Below, piece by piece: positions 17,501 through 26,270 of a DNA stretch of 64,000 nt. Position 1 is the stretch's first letter, and each line of letters begins with the position of its first letter. The position numbers and the translations under genes are program-made. The stretch covers positions 1,612,001 to 1,676,000 of the forward strand of contig NZ_CP049253.1 of the NCBI RefSeq assembly GCF_011046975.1, read 5' to 3'. Source of the stretch: Microbacterium amylolyticum (GTDB lineage Bacteria > Actinomycetota > Actinomycetes > Actinomycetales > Microbacteriaceae). Under the pieces are notes generated by a model, which did not search any database, was not told the origin of the DNA, and saw only the letters and a list, made by a program, of their open reading frames with translations.

Positions 17501-17668
17501 TGACTCAGGATAATCTGATCAAAACCTCCCCCTCGATCACCCACACTCGTCTGCGGCCCTCCGTCAGACTGGACACAACAGGAGCATCACAACCATGGTT
17601 GATGTGTTGCAGATTCTGGCCCGACGTCGGCCGTGGTGGTGCAGTGTGTTCACGGTGTGCGGGAAACG

Positions 17669-18868
17669 GTGAGCGCGCAAACAGGAGTGCTGGACACGTT
17701 TCGGCTCGAGTTAGCCGATCTGCGGCAATATCGGTTCTTCGAATTTCGTCCCCTGGGCCGCGTCGCGAAGCTTGTCCTGTCGATCCTCCTCGTGATCCTT
17801 ATCGGAGGAAAACTTCTCGAACTGTGGGAGCCTCTCGACTACGCACCAATTCTTTACGTCTTCGACCTCGGTCTTCTCCTGTCGCTGACACTGTTCCTGT
17901 GGCATCCACCCGTTGCGACAATCGTGATGACGGCGCTGTCGTACACCTGGCTCATTGATGAAGAGCCTGGCGTGGCGCTCAGCGTCGCGGTCTTCGCTGC
18001 CGGCCTCGTCGTCTACACGTGCAGCCTGTGGCTCAGCGCCAGCCATGTCATCGCCCTGGTGATCTGCGGGTATCTTGTCACCATCAATGGAGGTCCGCCC
18101 GGTGCGGCTCTCGCAATCCTCCTTCTTGCGACCATCTGTACCTTTATGGGAGCAACCACCCGTTTTCTCGTCAACGCACGCGAACGCACCGCGCACGATC
18201 TCGCAACCGCTGAGCTGATGGCAGCGACCACACTCGCGGACGAGCGCGAACGCATCGCCGACGAACTGCACGACATCGTCGCTCACGACCTCACGGTGGT
18301 GATCATGCACAGCCACCTACTCACGCGTCTTCAGACCAGTTCTGAAGCTCACACTTCGCTGCGTGCGATCCGTGAGTCGGCGGCGAAGGCTCTCGCGGAC
18401 GTGCGCCGCCTGATTGACGGGCGTGAGGATCTTTCCCCACACGACACCATCACCGACGCCCTGCGAGATGTCACACTGGAGCTCAGCGAGCTCGGGTTCG
18501 CGGTGACCACTTCGGATGTACCCGATGTGCCATCAACGCTGCTCGAGTCGACGTTGGCACGCGCAATCCGGGAGTCAGCTACGAACATCATCAAACACGC
18601 CCGTCCCGATTCGCCCGTTTCTTACGCACTCACGATCGAGCACGGTGACGTCATCTTGACCACCACCAACGAGTTGGTTCCCGCACCCAACGCCCGAACC
18701 ACATCGGGGCGCGGGCTCCCCCGGCTCGGTGCCCGAGTGGACCAGCTCAGCGGCGTCTTGACAGCGGAACGTGACGACACGACATGGACTCTGCGCATCG
18801 CGTTGCCGATAAGCCCGTTCGGTAATGCACTACGCACTGATGCCCTGGCTATCCAAGGCTATTCATAA
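17669..18868 (+). CDS. Sensor histidine kinase (HisKA_3 / NarX-DesK type)
   Basis: The product (about 399 residues from GTG 17669; GTG 17633 is possible) has five or six membrane segments between about residues 35 and 165. It then has the dimerisation/phosphoacceptor helix ERERIADELHDIVAHDLTVVIMHSHLL with its phosphorylated His. The HATPase domain has the N-box RESATNIIKHA and the G-box SGRGLPRLGARV. This domain layout fits kinases that partner LuxR-type regulators. The partner is the regulator divergently encoded at 16850, separated by about 168 bp of promoter region. Divergent rather than co-directional pairing is less common. Confidence 0.9.
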   Translation: MSAQTGVLDTFRLELADLRQYRFFEFRPLGRVAKLVLSILLVILIGGKLLELWEPLDYAPILYVFDLGLLLSLTLFLWHPPVATIVMTALSYTWLIDEEPGVALSVAVFAAGLVVYTCSLWLSASHVIALVICGYLVTINGGPPGAALAILLLATICTFMGATTRFLVNARERTAHDLATAELMAATTLADERERIADELHDIVAHDLTVVIMHSHLLTRLQTSSEAHTSLRAIRESAAKALADVRRLIDGREDLSPHDTITDALRDVTLELSELGFAVTTSDVPDVPSTLLESTLARAIRESATNIIKHARPDSPVSYALTIEHGDVILTTTNELVPAPNARTTSGRGLPRLGARVDQLSGVLTAERDDTTWTLRIALPISPFGNALRTDALAIQGYS

Positions 18869-18884
18869 TCGCAGGCCGTAGCGC

Positions 18885-20483
18885 TCAGCGCTCGTCCTCC
18901 TCCGGATCGTAGGGCTTGGTCAGCGGGTGGGGATCGTCGGTATCTGCGACCGTTGGGGTCTGGTCTGCTGCGGCGATCGGCAGCGTCGAGATAACGTCGG
19001 CCGAGGTGACGGGGCGGGTTTGTTCGTCGATGTACGAAGGAACAACCTCGAACGCGGCGGTACCCGCGCCCGCGAGGACGCGGGGCTTTGAGCGCAGCGC
19101 CACGCGCTTGCCACCGATGCGCGCGCGCAGCGGACTCCCCATGAACAGGCCGAGTGTGGCGCCAGCCGCCAGCGCGATTGCGATCATCGCGGCGGTCCAG
19201 AGCGAGTCAAACGCCGCCATGAACCCGGAAACATCGTCTCCCGCGCCCATCACGCCGAGAAGACCGCGGAACAAAACAGCGCCCGGCACCATCGGCACAA
19301 TGGCTGCTGTTGTCACGGCGACAGACGGCACATGGAGGCGATCGGACACGAGCGACCCGATGAAACTGGCCAGCAGCGCTCCTCCGAACACGGCCGCCGA
19401 TGCGGGCAGACCAGCAGGTCCGACGAGGATGTCCTGCACGATCCACGCGATCGCCCCGAGCCCGGCGCTGACGAGGACGATGCGCATTCCGCCACCGTTC
19501 ATGATGGCAACGGAAACGGCCACAAGAGTTGCGCCGGCGATCTGCTGGGCAAGCGAACCAAGCTGCATGGCCTCCGTCGGCACCACCAGTCCAAATCCGA
19601 AATGGCTGGCGGCTTCGAGGCCAATGAGGATGCCAACGACAACGCCCATGGTGAGCACCGTGAGGTCGAGGATGCGGCCACCAGCCGTCAGCGAGAATCC
19701 GTCGATGGCGTCCTGCGCCGCCCCAACAACCGCAAGGCCCGCGAGCATCAGAACGATTCCGGCCGAGACCACGAGTCCCGATCTGACATCGACGAACGGT
19801 TCTATCCCGGCGTTGCCCAGCCAGGCGATGAACGCGGTGATCGACACCAGAACGACGCCTCCCAGCACCTGGCTGAAGAAGGCAGGAACGCGCAGGTGCG
19901 CGAGCCCGAGCCGCGCGATGGCCACCCCGAACCCCGCAATGAGCACGGCCAGGAGCATTACCCAGCTCGCACCGAACATGAGCGCAACGGATACCGCCAG
20001 AAGCGCCTGGACAAGCACGACGACACCAGCGCGGTACATGAACGGGGTGCGGCGGATGGCGTGGAACGCCCCGACGGCGTCGTTCAGCGGCATCCCGTCC
20101 TCGATGTCCGTGACCAACTGCTGCAGTCGCTGTAGCTTGCGATGATCGGGCGCTGAGGACCGAACGACCTGCATCACGGTGATCGGGCTTCCCGTGCCAT
20201 TGCGGTGGTCAGACACCGTGACGGAGTTGTAGGTGACATCAACGTGGACGCTCTTGAGGCCGTACGCGCGTGAGATGCGCAGCGCCGCGAGAACAACCTC
20301 TTTCGCGGGAGCGCCCACCGACAGCATCACCTCGGAAACGCGCATCGCCAGATCGATAACGCGCTGGGCCATGGCGTCATCGACGATCGGCATCGCCTCG
20401 GTCATGGCGCGTTTGGCGGGGTCGCTCCACAGCGCCCGCTTCACGCCGTCGAACATCCCGCGGCGCTTACCCTCGTCACCCAT
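18885..20483 (-). CDS. thrE: ThrE-family threonine/serine exporter
   Basis: The 532-residue protein starts at ATG 20483. The N-terminal DUF1212-type domain (about residues 38-160; VIDLAMRVSEVMLSVGAPAKEVVLAALRISRAYGL and VDVTYNSVTVS) is fused to ten predicted helices containing a second DUF3815-like half, the layout of Corynebacterium ThrE. This family exports threonine and serine through the cytoplasmic membrane. The acidic C-terminal tail (about 470-532) is low-complexity and variable. It converges with the histidine kinase gene, 16 bp apart, and lies 31 bp after the start-side neighbour TauE-like gene on the same strand. The substrate is inferred from family only. Confidence 0.85.
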   Translation of the reverse strand: MGDEGKRRGMFDGVKRALWSDPAKRAMTEAMPIVDDAMAQRVIDLAMRVSEVMLSVGAPAKEVVLAALRISRAYGLKSVHVDVTYNSVTVSDHRNGTGSPITVMQVVRSSAPDHRKLQRLQQLVTDIEDGMPLNDAVGAFHAIRRTPFMYRAGVVVLVQALLAVSVALMFGASWVMLLAVLIAGFGVAIARLGLAHLRVPAFFSQVLGGVVLVSITAFIAWLGNAGIEPFVDVRSGLVVSAGIVLMLAGLAVVGAAQDAIDGFSLTAGGRILDLTVLTMGVVVGILIGLEAASHFGFGLVVPTEAMQLGSLAQQIAGATLVAVSVAIMNGGGMRIVLVSAGLGAIAWIVQDILVGPAGLPASAAVFGGALLASFIGSLVSDRLHVPSVAVTTAAIVPMVPGAVLFRGLLGVMGAGDDVSGFMAAFDSLWTAAMIAIALAAGATLGLFMGSPLRARIGGKRVALRSKPRVLAGAGTAAFEVVPSYIDEQTRPVTSADVISTLPIAAADQTPTVADTDDPHPLTKPYDPEEDER

Positions 20484-20514
20484 CTTCCGAGCGTAACGAG
20501 CCGAACCCCGTGAA

Positions 20515-21288
20515 TCAGGTGCCGCTGATCAAGTCGTAAGACAACTTCAGGATCAGTGCGGCAATCACACAGATGAATACCACTCTGACAAACCGAGATC
20601 CGCGGGAAACGGCCATACGTGCGCCCAGCCAGCCGCCGACGAGATTGGCGCCGCCAACGGCCAGCCCGAGTCCCCAGATCACGTGTCCTGCCGGAACGAA
20701 GAAGATCAGTGCGCCGAGGTTGGTGCAGAAGTTCGCGATCTTTCCGAGCGCTGAGGCTGGCATGAAGGCATAGCCGGCAATGCTGACAAGCGCGATGACG
20801 AAGAAGGATCCCGTGCCGGGACCGAGCGCACCGTCGTACACACCAATCGTGAGCCCGATGATCGTCGCCGCAAGAATGTGCTTCTTCCCCTGCCAGCGCT
20901 GCACTGTCGCTACGCCCATCTTGGGCTTGAACACCGTGAACATGCCGACGCCAATGAGTACGACCAGAATGATCGGCGTAAATGCGTCCTCCGGAATGTA
21001 CGTGGCGAGCATCGCCCCGCCGATAGCGCCGGCGAGTGCGGCCACAGCCAGAGGCAGCGCCGTGCGCGGATCCGGTTTCACCCGTTTGGCGTAGGTTGCC
21101 GCCGCAACCGACGTTCCCATGATGCTTGACAGCTTGTTCGTCGCCAGCGCCTGCAGGGGTGTGATCCCCGGAACGAGCATGTATGCCGGTAGCTGAATCA
21201 GCCCGCCGCCGCCCACAACAGCGTCGACCCATCCGGCCAAAAGACCGGCGACAAGCAGCAGGCACACGGTGAGCAGGTCCAGGTCCAT
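20515..21288 (-). CDS. TauE/SafE-family membrane permease
   Basis: The protein (257 residues from ATG 21288; a GTG directly before it is also possible) has seven or eight hydrophobic helices and the family signature near its start: AGWVDAVVGGGGLIQLPAYML, plus the second-half repeat TIGVYDGALGPGTGSFFVIAL. TauE/SafE permeases export sulfite, sulfoacetate or related small organic anions, and in some bacteria are involved in sulfur metabolism. No sulfur genes adjoin apart from the methionine importer about 1.5 kb away, which is on the other side of mgtE, so the substrate is not known. It precedes thrE on the same strand. Confidence 0.88.
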   Translation of the reverse strand: MDLDLLTVCLLLVAGLLAGWVDAVVGGGGLIQLPAYMLVPGITPLQALATNKLSSIMGTSVAAATYAKRVKPDPRTALPLAVAALAGAIGGAMLATYIPEDAFTPIILVVLIGVGMFTVFKPKMGVATVQRWQGKKHILAATIIGLTIGVYDGALGPGTGSFFVIALVSIAGYAFMPASALGKIANFCTNLGALIFFVPAGHVIWGLGLAVGGANLVGGWLGARMAVSRGSRFVRVVFICVIAALILKLSYDLISGT

Positions 21289-21398
21289 CACCCCGCGAGC
21301 CTACGTCTGGGCGGCGCGATAGCGTGACGCACGCGTCATCTTGTCTTTGCTGGTCTAGGGTTCTCTTGGCACGACACGGAATCACGGAGGAGGTGCGC

Positions 21399-22748
21399 AT
21401 GGACGACGAGTTCAACGAACTTATCGAGCGGATGGATGGGGCACTCCGAGAACGGTCGCTCTCCTCCGTTTCGAAGGTGATCACGGATTACGACCCCCAC
21501 GATGTTGCGCGCCTTCTGGAGCGTGAAGATCCGCGCGATCGCGCGATCATTTATCGGCTGCTGTCGCGCAACCGTGCGCTGGAGGTGTTCGAGCTTCTCG
21601 AGCCCGAAATGCGCTCGGAGCTGATTCAGGGGCTGCGCGACGAGGACACCGCGAAGGTGTTCGAGGAGCTCGACCCCGATGACCGTGCTCAGCTGATCGA
21701 CGAGCTTCCGGCGGGCGTGGCGAAAGCTCTCATGTCGGGCCTCTCGCCTGCCGAACGCGCTCTGACCGCTCCGATGCTCGGCTTCGATGCCGATGCCATC
21801 GGCCGGTACATGAGCACGGAGTACGTGCGCTTGCGCGGCGACATGACCCTGCGTGAAGCGCTCGAACACGTTCGCGCGCGCGGTATCGGCGCCGAGACGA
21901 TCTACCAACTGCCCGTGACCAGCGCCCATCGGCGACTCCTCGGTGTGATCAGCCTGCGTCGGCTGGTGATGGGCGACCCCGACGATCTCGTGCGCACGCA
22001 CATGCGCGACCAGCCGATCACTCTGCACTCAATCGACAAGGCCGAAGATGCGGCGCGCGAAATCATGGACGCGCAGCTGCTCGCAGCGCCCGTTGTGGAC
22101 AGCGAGAACCGCCTCCTGGGCCTAGTCACGATCGACGACGCCCAGCAGATCCTGGAACGCACGGAAACGCGTCGCGCGGCCCGTCAGGGTGGTGCGGAAC
22201 CCCTGCGCCGGCCCTACCTGGCCTCTCCGCTATTCGGCCTCGTCCGTTCGCGTGTGGTGTGGCTGCTGCTGCTTGCCGTCTCCGCCCTGCTGACCGTGCA
22301 AGTGCTGGGGGCGTTCGAAGACAAGCTGGAACAGGTGATCCAGCTGGCGCTGTTCGTTCCGCTTCTGACCGGAACGGCCGGAAACACCGGGTCGCAGGCT
22401 GCCGTAACGCTCACGCGCGCTCTCGCAATGGGTGATGTGAGACCGCGCGACATTCTGCTGGTGATGTGGCGCGAGGTGCGCGTTGGCATGATGCTGGGCG
22501 CGCTGCTGGGCGGGCTGGGATTTGTGCTCGCGAGCCTCGTGTTTGGCATTGAGTTCGGCGAGGTCATCGGCTTGACGCTGATCTTCATCTGCACCCTCGC
22601 CGCGACCGTCGGCGGCGCGATGCCGCTGATCGCCCAGGCCGTTCGCGCCGACCCGGCCGTTTTCTCGACGCCGTTCATCGCGACGTTCTGCGACGCGACG
22701 AGTCTGCTGGTGTACTTCGGCGTTGCCACCTGGCTGATGGGCCTTTAG
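21399..22748 (+). CDS. mgtE: MgtE-type magnesium transporter
   Basis: The 449-residue protein is taken from ATG 21399, which has a ggaggagg site; the frame extends 25 codons further without one. The cytoplasmic N-domain (residues about 1-130, FELLEPEMRSELIQGLRDEDTAKVFEELDPDDRAQLIDELPA) is followed by paired CBS domains (about 135-260) that bind Mg2+ and gate the pore. Five transmembrane helices follow (about 285-448), with the pore motif PLLTGTAGNTGSQA. It passively imports Mg2+ into the cytoplasm. It ends in a perfect inverted repeat shared with the convergent metQ gene. Confidence 0.94.
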   Translation: MDDEFNELIERMDGALRERSLSSVSKVITDYDPHDVARLLEREDPRDRAIIYRLLSRNRALEVFELLEPEMRSELIQGLRDEDTAKVFEELDPDDRAQLIDELPAGVAKALMSGLSPAERALTAPMLGFDADAIGRYMSTEYVRLRGDMTLREALEHVRARGIGAETIYQLPVTSAHRRLLGVISLRRLVMGDPDDLVRTHMRDQPITLHSIDKAEDAAREIMDAQLLAAPVVDSENRLLGLVTIDDAQQILERTETRRAARQGGAEPLRRPYLASPLFGLVRSRVVWLLLLAVSALLTVQVLGAFEDKLEQVIQLALFVPLLTGTAGNTGSQAAVTLTRALAMGDVRPRDILLVMWREVRVGMMLGALLGGLGFVLASLVFGIEFGEVIGLTLIFICTLAATVGGAMPLIAQAVRADPAVFSTPFIATFCDATSLLVYFGVATWLMGL

Positions 22749-22798
22749 AGACGACGGTGGCCCCGCGCAGTGCGCGGGGCCACCGTCGTCTCTAAAGG
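22742..22798. terminator. Bidirectional terminator between mgtE and metQ
   Basis: A perfect 28-bp inverted repeat (22742-22769 and 22771-22798, 1-nt centre) contains the mgtE stop codon in one arm and lies 5 bp from the metQ stop. Each outer end is ttt-rich on the transcribed side. It would terminate both convergent transcripts. Confidence 0.88.
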
Positions 22799-22802
22799 AG
22801 GT

Positions 22803-23645
22803 TTAGAACGCCGGAACAACCGCTCCGTCGTCCCATGTGGCCTCGATGAAGGCACGCACCTCGTCGGAGCGAAGAAGGGCGTCCAGCTTCAGGATCGCCT
22901 CATTTGTCTCGTCTCCTGCGCGCACGGCGAGGAAGTTCGCGTACGGGCTGTCCTCCCCGCCCTCGGCGATCAGACCGTCGAGCGTGGGCGACAGGCCCGC
23001 CTCGATGGCGAAGTTGCCGTTGATCACCGATGCGTCAACATCGTCGAGTGTGCGTGCGAGTGACGCGGCATCGGCCTCGATGAACTGCAGGTCGTGCGGG
23101 TTGTCAACAACATCGCCCACCGTTGCCTGAACAACCTCAACGTCGGGGTCGAGGGTCAAGAGCCCGGCCTTCGCAAGAAGGTCGAGGGCGCGGCCCTGGT
23201 TGGAGGGATCGTTGTTGATCCCGATTGTGGCGCCGTCCGGCAGCTCCGAGACGTCGTCGTAGTCGTTGGAGTACAGCGCGAACGGCTCGATGTGCACACC
23301 GGGGAAGTGAGCAAGCTCATACCCCTGGCTCTCCGACTCCGATTCGAAGTAGGGCAGGTGCTGGAAGTAGTTCGCGTCGAGCTCCCCGTCCACCAGTGCG
23401 CGGTTCGGCAGCGCGTAGTCGTCGTAGCTGACGATGGTGATGTCGAGGTCAGCGTCCGCGGCCAGCTCGTCGGCAACGAACTCGAGGATCGTTCCGTGCG
23501 GAACGGGCGAAACGCCCACCGTGAGGGTGGTGATACCGTCGCTCTCCGAGCCGACCTGCTGGTCCCCGCCGCCGGCAGCTCCGCAGCTGCTCAGAACGAG
23601 GGCGGATGCCGCCACGGCGGCCGAAATGGTGACAATGCGTCGCAT
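22803..23645 (-). CDS. metQ: Methionine ABC transporter substrate-binding lipoprotein
   Basis: The 280-residue protein has a lipoprotein signal MRRIVTISAAVAASALVLSSC (Cys at about 21), then the NlpA/MetQ fold: LTVGVSPVPHGTILEFVADEL, LPNRALVDGELDANYFQHLPYFE, PDGATIGINNDPSNQGRALDLLAKAGLL, and the conserved FIEADAASLARTLDDVDASVINGNFA. It captures methionine (often D- and L-) outside the membrane for MetI/MetN. It is the third gene of a metN-metI-metQ operon on the minus strand; the 37-bp gap before it may allow higher expression of the binding protein. Confidence 0.93.
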   Translation of the reverse strand: MRRIVTISAAVAASALVLSSCGAAGGGDQQVGSESDGITTLTVGVSPVPHGTILEFVADELAADADLDITIVSYDDYALPNRALVDGELDANYFQHLPYFESESESQGYELAHFPGVHIEPFALYSNDYDDVSELPDGATIGINNDPSNQGRALDLLAKAGLLTLDPDVEVVQATVGDVVDNPHDLQFIEADAASLARTLDDVDASVINGNFAIEAGLSPTLDGLIAEGGEDSPYANFLAVRAGDETNEAILKLDALLRSDEVRAFIEATWDDGAVVPAF

Positions 23646-23682
23646 AGTGATGCTGCTTTCTGTGATGTGTAGGAACCGCTTC

Positions 23683-24363
23683 TCAGCGGTGATCGATCTT
23701 TTTCACGATGGTGTCGCCGATCCACTGCATGAGCGCAACGAGCGCGACAAGCAGAACGATGCACGCGACCATCGTGTCGCTTTGGTACCGGCGATAGCCG
23801 TAGTCGATGGCGAGAGCGCCGAGACCGCCGCCGCCGATCGTTCCCGCCATGGCCGTGTAGCTGATCAGCGTCACGACCGTCACGGTGAGCGCTCCGACAA
23901 TCGCCGGCAGGGCCTCGCGGATGAGTACCTGAAAGGTGATGTGAACCCGGGTGGCGCCCATCATCTGCACGGCCTCGATTTTGCCGGCGTCGACCTCGCG
24001 CAGCGCGTTCTGCACCATCCGTCCGAAAAACGGAATGGCGCCGACGGCGAGGGGAACAACCGTGGCCTGCCACCCGAGGGCGCTGCCGACGACAAAACGG
24101 GTGAACGGAATCAGCGCGATCATCAGGATGATGAAGGGAATCGACCGGCCAATGTCGACGATAAAGCTCACGATGCGATAGACAGCGGGCGTGGGCGTCA
24201 ACCCCTTCGCGCTCGTGCTGTGCAGCAGCACGCCGAGCGGAAGTCCCAGCGCAGCGACCACGAGAGTCGTGAAGACCATCATCAGAACGGTCTCTGCTGT
24301 TGCCTCCCACAGCCGTCCGTGAAAGACGGGGTTGTCCCAGAAGACCTCCGCGGCGCGAATCAT
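23683..24363 (-). CDS. metI: Methionine ABC transporter permease
   Basis: The 226-residue permease has five or six helices and the ABC permease coupling loop ALREVDAGKIEAVQMMGATRVHITFQVLIREALPAIVGAL. The segment SYTAMAGTIGGGGLGALAIDYGYRRYQSDTM is characteristic of MetI. It starts at ATG 24363, overlapping the metN stop by 4 bp (ATGA), so the two are translationally coupled. It forms the membrane channel of the MetNIQ importer. Confidence 0.94.
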   Translation of the reverse strand: MIRAAEVFWDNPVFHGRLWEATAETVLMMVFTTLVVAALGLPLGVLLHSTSAKGLTPTPAVYRIVSFIVDIGRSIPFIILMIALIPFTRFVVGSALGWQATVVPLAVGAIPFFGRMVQNALREVDAGKIEAVQMMGATRVHITFQVLIREALPAIVGALTVTVVTLISYTAMAGTIGGGGLGALAIDYGYRRYQSDTMVACIVLLVALVALMQWIGDTIVKKIDHR

Positions 24364-25400
24364 CGCTCTTCCCCGTCCGTGAGTTCGTCATCGCGGCGTG
24401 CGGCCTCTTCTCGGTCGACGGCGCCCGCCGTTGTCAGCTCGGCGTGAACGCCCGCCTCATGCAGGGCGAGAACCATGCGCTCCGCCTCATCGCGGCGCTC
24501 GGTTGTGAAGTGAAGCCGGCCCACCTGATGGCCCTGAATGGTCTCGATCGTTCCTGCCGCGATCTGTGCACGAAAACCGTTGCGGCCCAACAACGCGAAC
24601 AGCTCACCCACCCCGGTCGTTCCCTCGGAGACGAGGGCTTCGACGATGGTCTCCCCGGCATCGAGGTGCGCCGAAGGCGGCAGGGAAATGAGCTCCTTCG
24701 ACAGAGAGGAGTCGGTGTCGCGGATCACGTCGAGAAGGGCACCTGTGCGCTCGATCCGTCCCTCGCTGAGCAGCGATACCGAATCGCAGATCTCCCGAAC
24801 GACGGACATCTCGTGAGTGATGATGACCACCGTGATCCCCAGGCGATCCCGGAGCGAGCGGATCAGCGTCAGAATCTGGCGTGTGGTCGCGGAGTCGAGC
24901 GCTGATGTCGGCTCGTCGCACAACAGCACGCGCGGTTCGGCGGCCAGAGCGCGGGCGATTCCAACGCGCTGTTTCTGCCCACCCGACAGCTGCGCCGGAT
25001 AGTTGTCTCGCCGGTCGCTGAGACCCACCAGCTCCAACAACTCGTTCACGCGCCGTCGACGTTCACCCGCCGGAACACCCGCCACCTCCAGGGGGTGTGC
25101 GATGTTCTTCTCCGCCGTTCGCGAATCGAGAAGGTTCACGTGCTGGAAGACCATTCCGATCTTGCGACGTGCCTTCATCAGCGCGTTTCCGCGTGCGGTC
25201 GCGATATCGGCGCCGTCGATCGTTATCTCGCCGCTTGTGGCGGGCTCCAGCCCCGTGAGGCAGCGGATCAGCGTGGACTTCCCCGCGCCGGATCGGCCAA
25301 CGATCCCGTGGATTTCTCCCGCGGAAATCGATAGCTCAACGCCGTCGAGCGCCGTCACACCGCCCGGGTACACCTTGCTGACCTGACGCAGTTCGATCAT
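24360..25400 (-). CDS. metN: Methionine ABC transporter ATP-binding protein
   Basis: The 346-residue ATPase is taken from ATG 25400 (MIELRQVSKVYPGG). It contains Walker A GRSGAGKST, the Q-loop GMVFQHVNLLDSRT, the signature LSGGQKQRVGIARAL, Walker B VLLCDEPTSALD and the switch His in VIITHEMSV. Its C-terminal NIL domain (about residues 265-335, GRNGFRAQIAAGTIETIQGHQVGRL) is a methionine-binding regulatory domain that inhibits transport when methionine is abundant. It is the first gene of the operon. Confidence 0.94.
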   Translation of the reverse strand: MIELRQVSKVYPGGVTALDGVELSISAGEIHGIVGRSGAGKSTLIRCLTGLEPATSGEITIDGADIATARGNALMKARRKIGMVFQHVNLLDSRTAEKNIAHPLEVAGVPAGERRRRVNELLELVGLSDRRDNYPAQLSGGQKQRVGIARALAAEPRVLLCDEPTSALDSATTRQILTLIRSLRDRLGITVVIITHEMSVVREICDSVSLLSEGRIERTGALLDVIRDTDSSLSKELISLPPSAHLDAGETIVEALVSEGTTGVGELFALLGRNGFRAQIAAGTIETIQGHQVGRLHFTTERRDEAERMVLALHEAGVHAELTTAGAVDREEAARRDDELTDGEER

Positions 25401-25500
25401 GCGGGCCTCCAGGTGGTGACGAGAAACGCCACCCGTTTGTCGAGTGGCGGCGCTCCCACCCTGACATCCCGCACGCACATAAACGAAAAATGACGACGTT
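25401..25500 (-). promoter_or_regulatory. metN leader with hairpin; possible methionine-responsive control
   Basis: The leader of metNIQ contains a 6-bp stem with 11-nt loop at 25427-25449 (cgccac and gtggcg arms) close to the start. Methionine importers in Actinobacteria are often controlled by SAM-responsive RNAs or a repressor. I could not align this leader to a SAM riboswitch class with confidence, so only the hairpin is reported. Confidence 0.3.
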
Positions 25501-25569
25501 GTGTGACGGCGGGCGATGCTGAGCTACCCGAGCGCCGCCCGCGAACGGTGCCGGCGCCCAGAAACAAAG

Positions 25570-25594
25570 AACCCCCGGCGCGTGGCCGGGGGTT
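25570..25594 (-). terminator. Terminator downstream of the tRNA pair
   Basis: A perfect 10-bp GC-rich stem (aacccccggc at 25570-25579 with its complement at 25585-25594) and a 5-nt loop is followed on the minus strand by a T-rich stretch (ctttgtttct). It lies 7 bp after the tRNA-Ala 3' end. Confidence 0.85.
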
Positions 25595-25601
25595 CTGACT
25601 G

Positions 25602-25674
25602 TGGAGCCTAGGAGATTCGAACTCCTGACATCCTGCTTGCAAAGCAGGCGCTCTACCAACTGAGCTAAGGCCCC
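25602..25674 (-). tRNA. tRNA-Ala (anticodon TGC)
   Basis: The reverse strand folds into a full cloverleaf. The acceptor stem is GGGGCCT pairing with AGGCTCC, including the G3:U70 pair that identifies alanine tRNAs. The D arm contains AGCTCAGTTGGTAGAGC, the anticodon loop TTTGCAA has TGC, and the T arm is AGGAGTTCGAATCTCCT. The 3' CCA is not encoded apart from the discriminator A. Confidence 0.96.
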
Positions 25675-25704
25675 GAAAATGGGTATTGATATTCAGTTGC
25701 AGAG

Positions 25705-25778
25705 TGGGGCTACCAGGACTTGAACCTGGGACCTCTTCATTATCAGTGAAGCGCTCTAACCGCCTGAGCTATAGCCCC
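25705..25778 (-). tRNA. tRNA-Ile (anticodon GAT)
   Basis: The reverse strand gives GGGGCTA as acceptor arm pairing with TAGCCCC, D arm AGCTCAGGCGGTTAGAGC, anticodon loop CTGATAA with GAT, and T arm CCAGGTTCAAGTCCTGG. It lies just downstream of the DUF3566 gene and upstream of tRNA-Ala; the Ile-Ala pair after gyrA is typical of Actinobacteria. Confidence 0.96.
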
Positions 25779-25865
25779 ATGTGGCGTGTATCGCTACCTG
25801 CCAACCTGCAAGAGTTTATCGGACCCCGGGCGGATCGCAAAAATCAAGCCGCCCGGGCGCGCCTG

Positions 25866-26270
25866 TTAGTTTGATGTGAAGCCGACGAGGAGCCCGCCGG
25901 TGATCTTCACGCACATGTTGTAGATACCGGCGGCGACGGCGCCGAGCACCGTCACGACAACCAGATTGAGAATCGCGACGACGGAGCCGAAGGCGAACAC
26001 CTGTGGCAGCCCGACGGCAGCTTCGATCGAGAATCGGCCGTCGCTGAAGCTTCCGACGAACTCATCCACCTGGGCGATGAGGCCCGTGGACTGGATCACG
26101 AGGAACATCAGCAGGAAGGACACCAGCGTCACGATCGCGATGGCGATCGCCACGAGGAACGACAGCTTCACTGCGGACCAGAAATCGATGTAGACGAGGC
26201 GCAGGCGCACCTGCTTCGACTTCGACTTCTGCGCTGACTTCTTGGCCAGCTTGTCGGCTACCGTGCTCAT
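25866..26270 (-). CDS. DUF3566 membrane protein
   Basis: The 134-residue protein has a basic N-terminus ([19 protein letters not shown]), two long hydrophobic helices (about residues 35-62 and 95-118) and the DUF3566 pattern [24 protein letters not shown]...[13 protein letters not shown]. It starts at ATG 26270 overlapping the gyrA stop by 4 bp. It is always found directly after gyrA in Actinobacteria. The function is unestablished; association with the gyrase operon and the membrane suggests a link to nucleoid or growth coordination, but that is inference. Confidence 0.92.
   Translation of the reverse strand: MSTVADKLAKKSAQKSKSKQVRLRLVYIDFWSAVKLSFLVAIAIAIVTLVSFLLMFLVIQSTGLIAQVDEFVGSFSDGRFSIEAAVGLPQVFAFGSVVAILNLVVVTVLGAVAAGIYNMCVKITGGLLVGFTSN

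Noticed and set aside
25427..25449. SAM riboswitch in front of metN
   Set aside because: Only a short hairpin could be seen. I could not fit the leader to a known SAM class, so no riboswitch is called.
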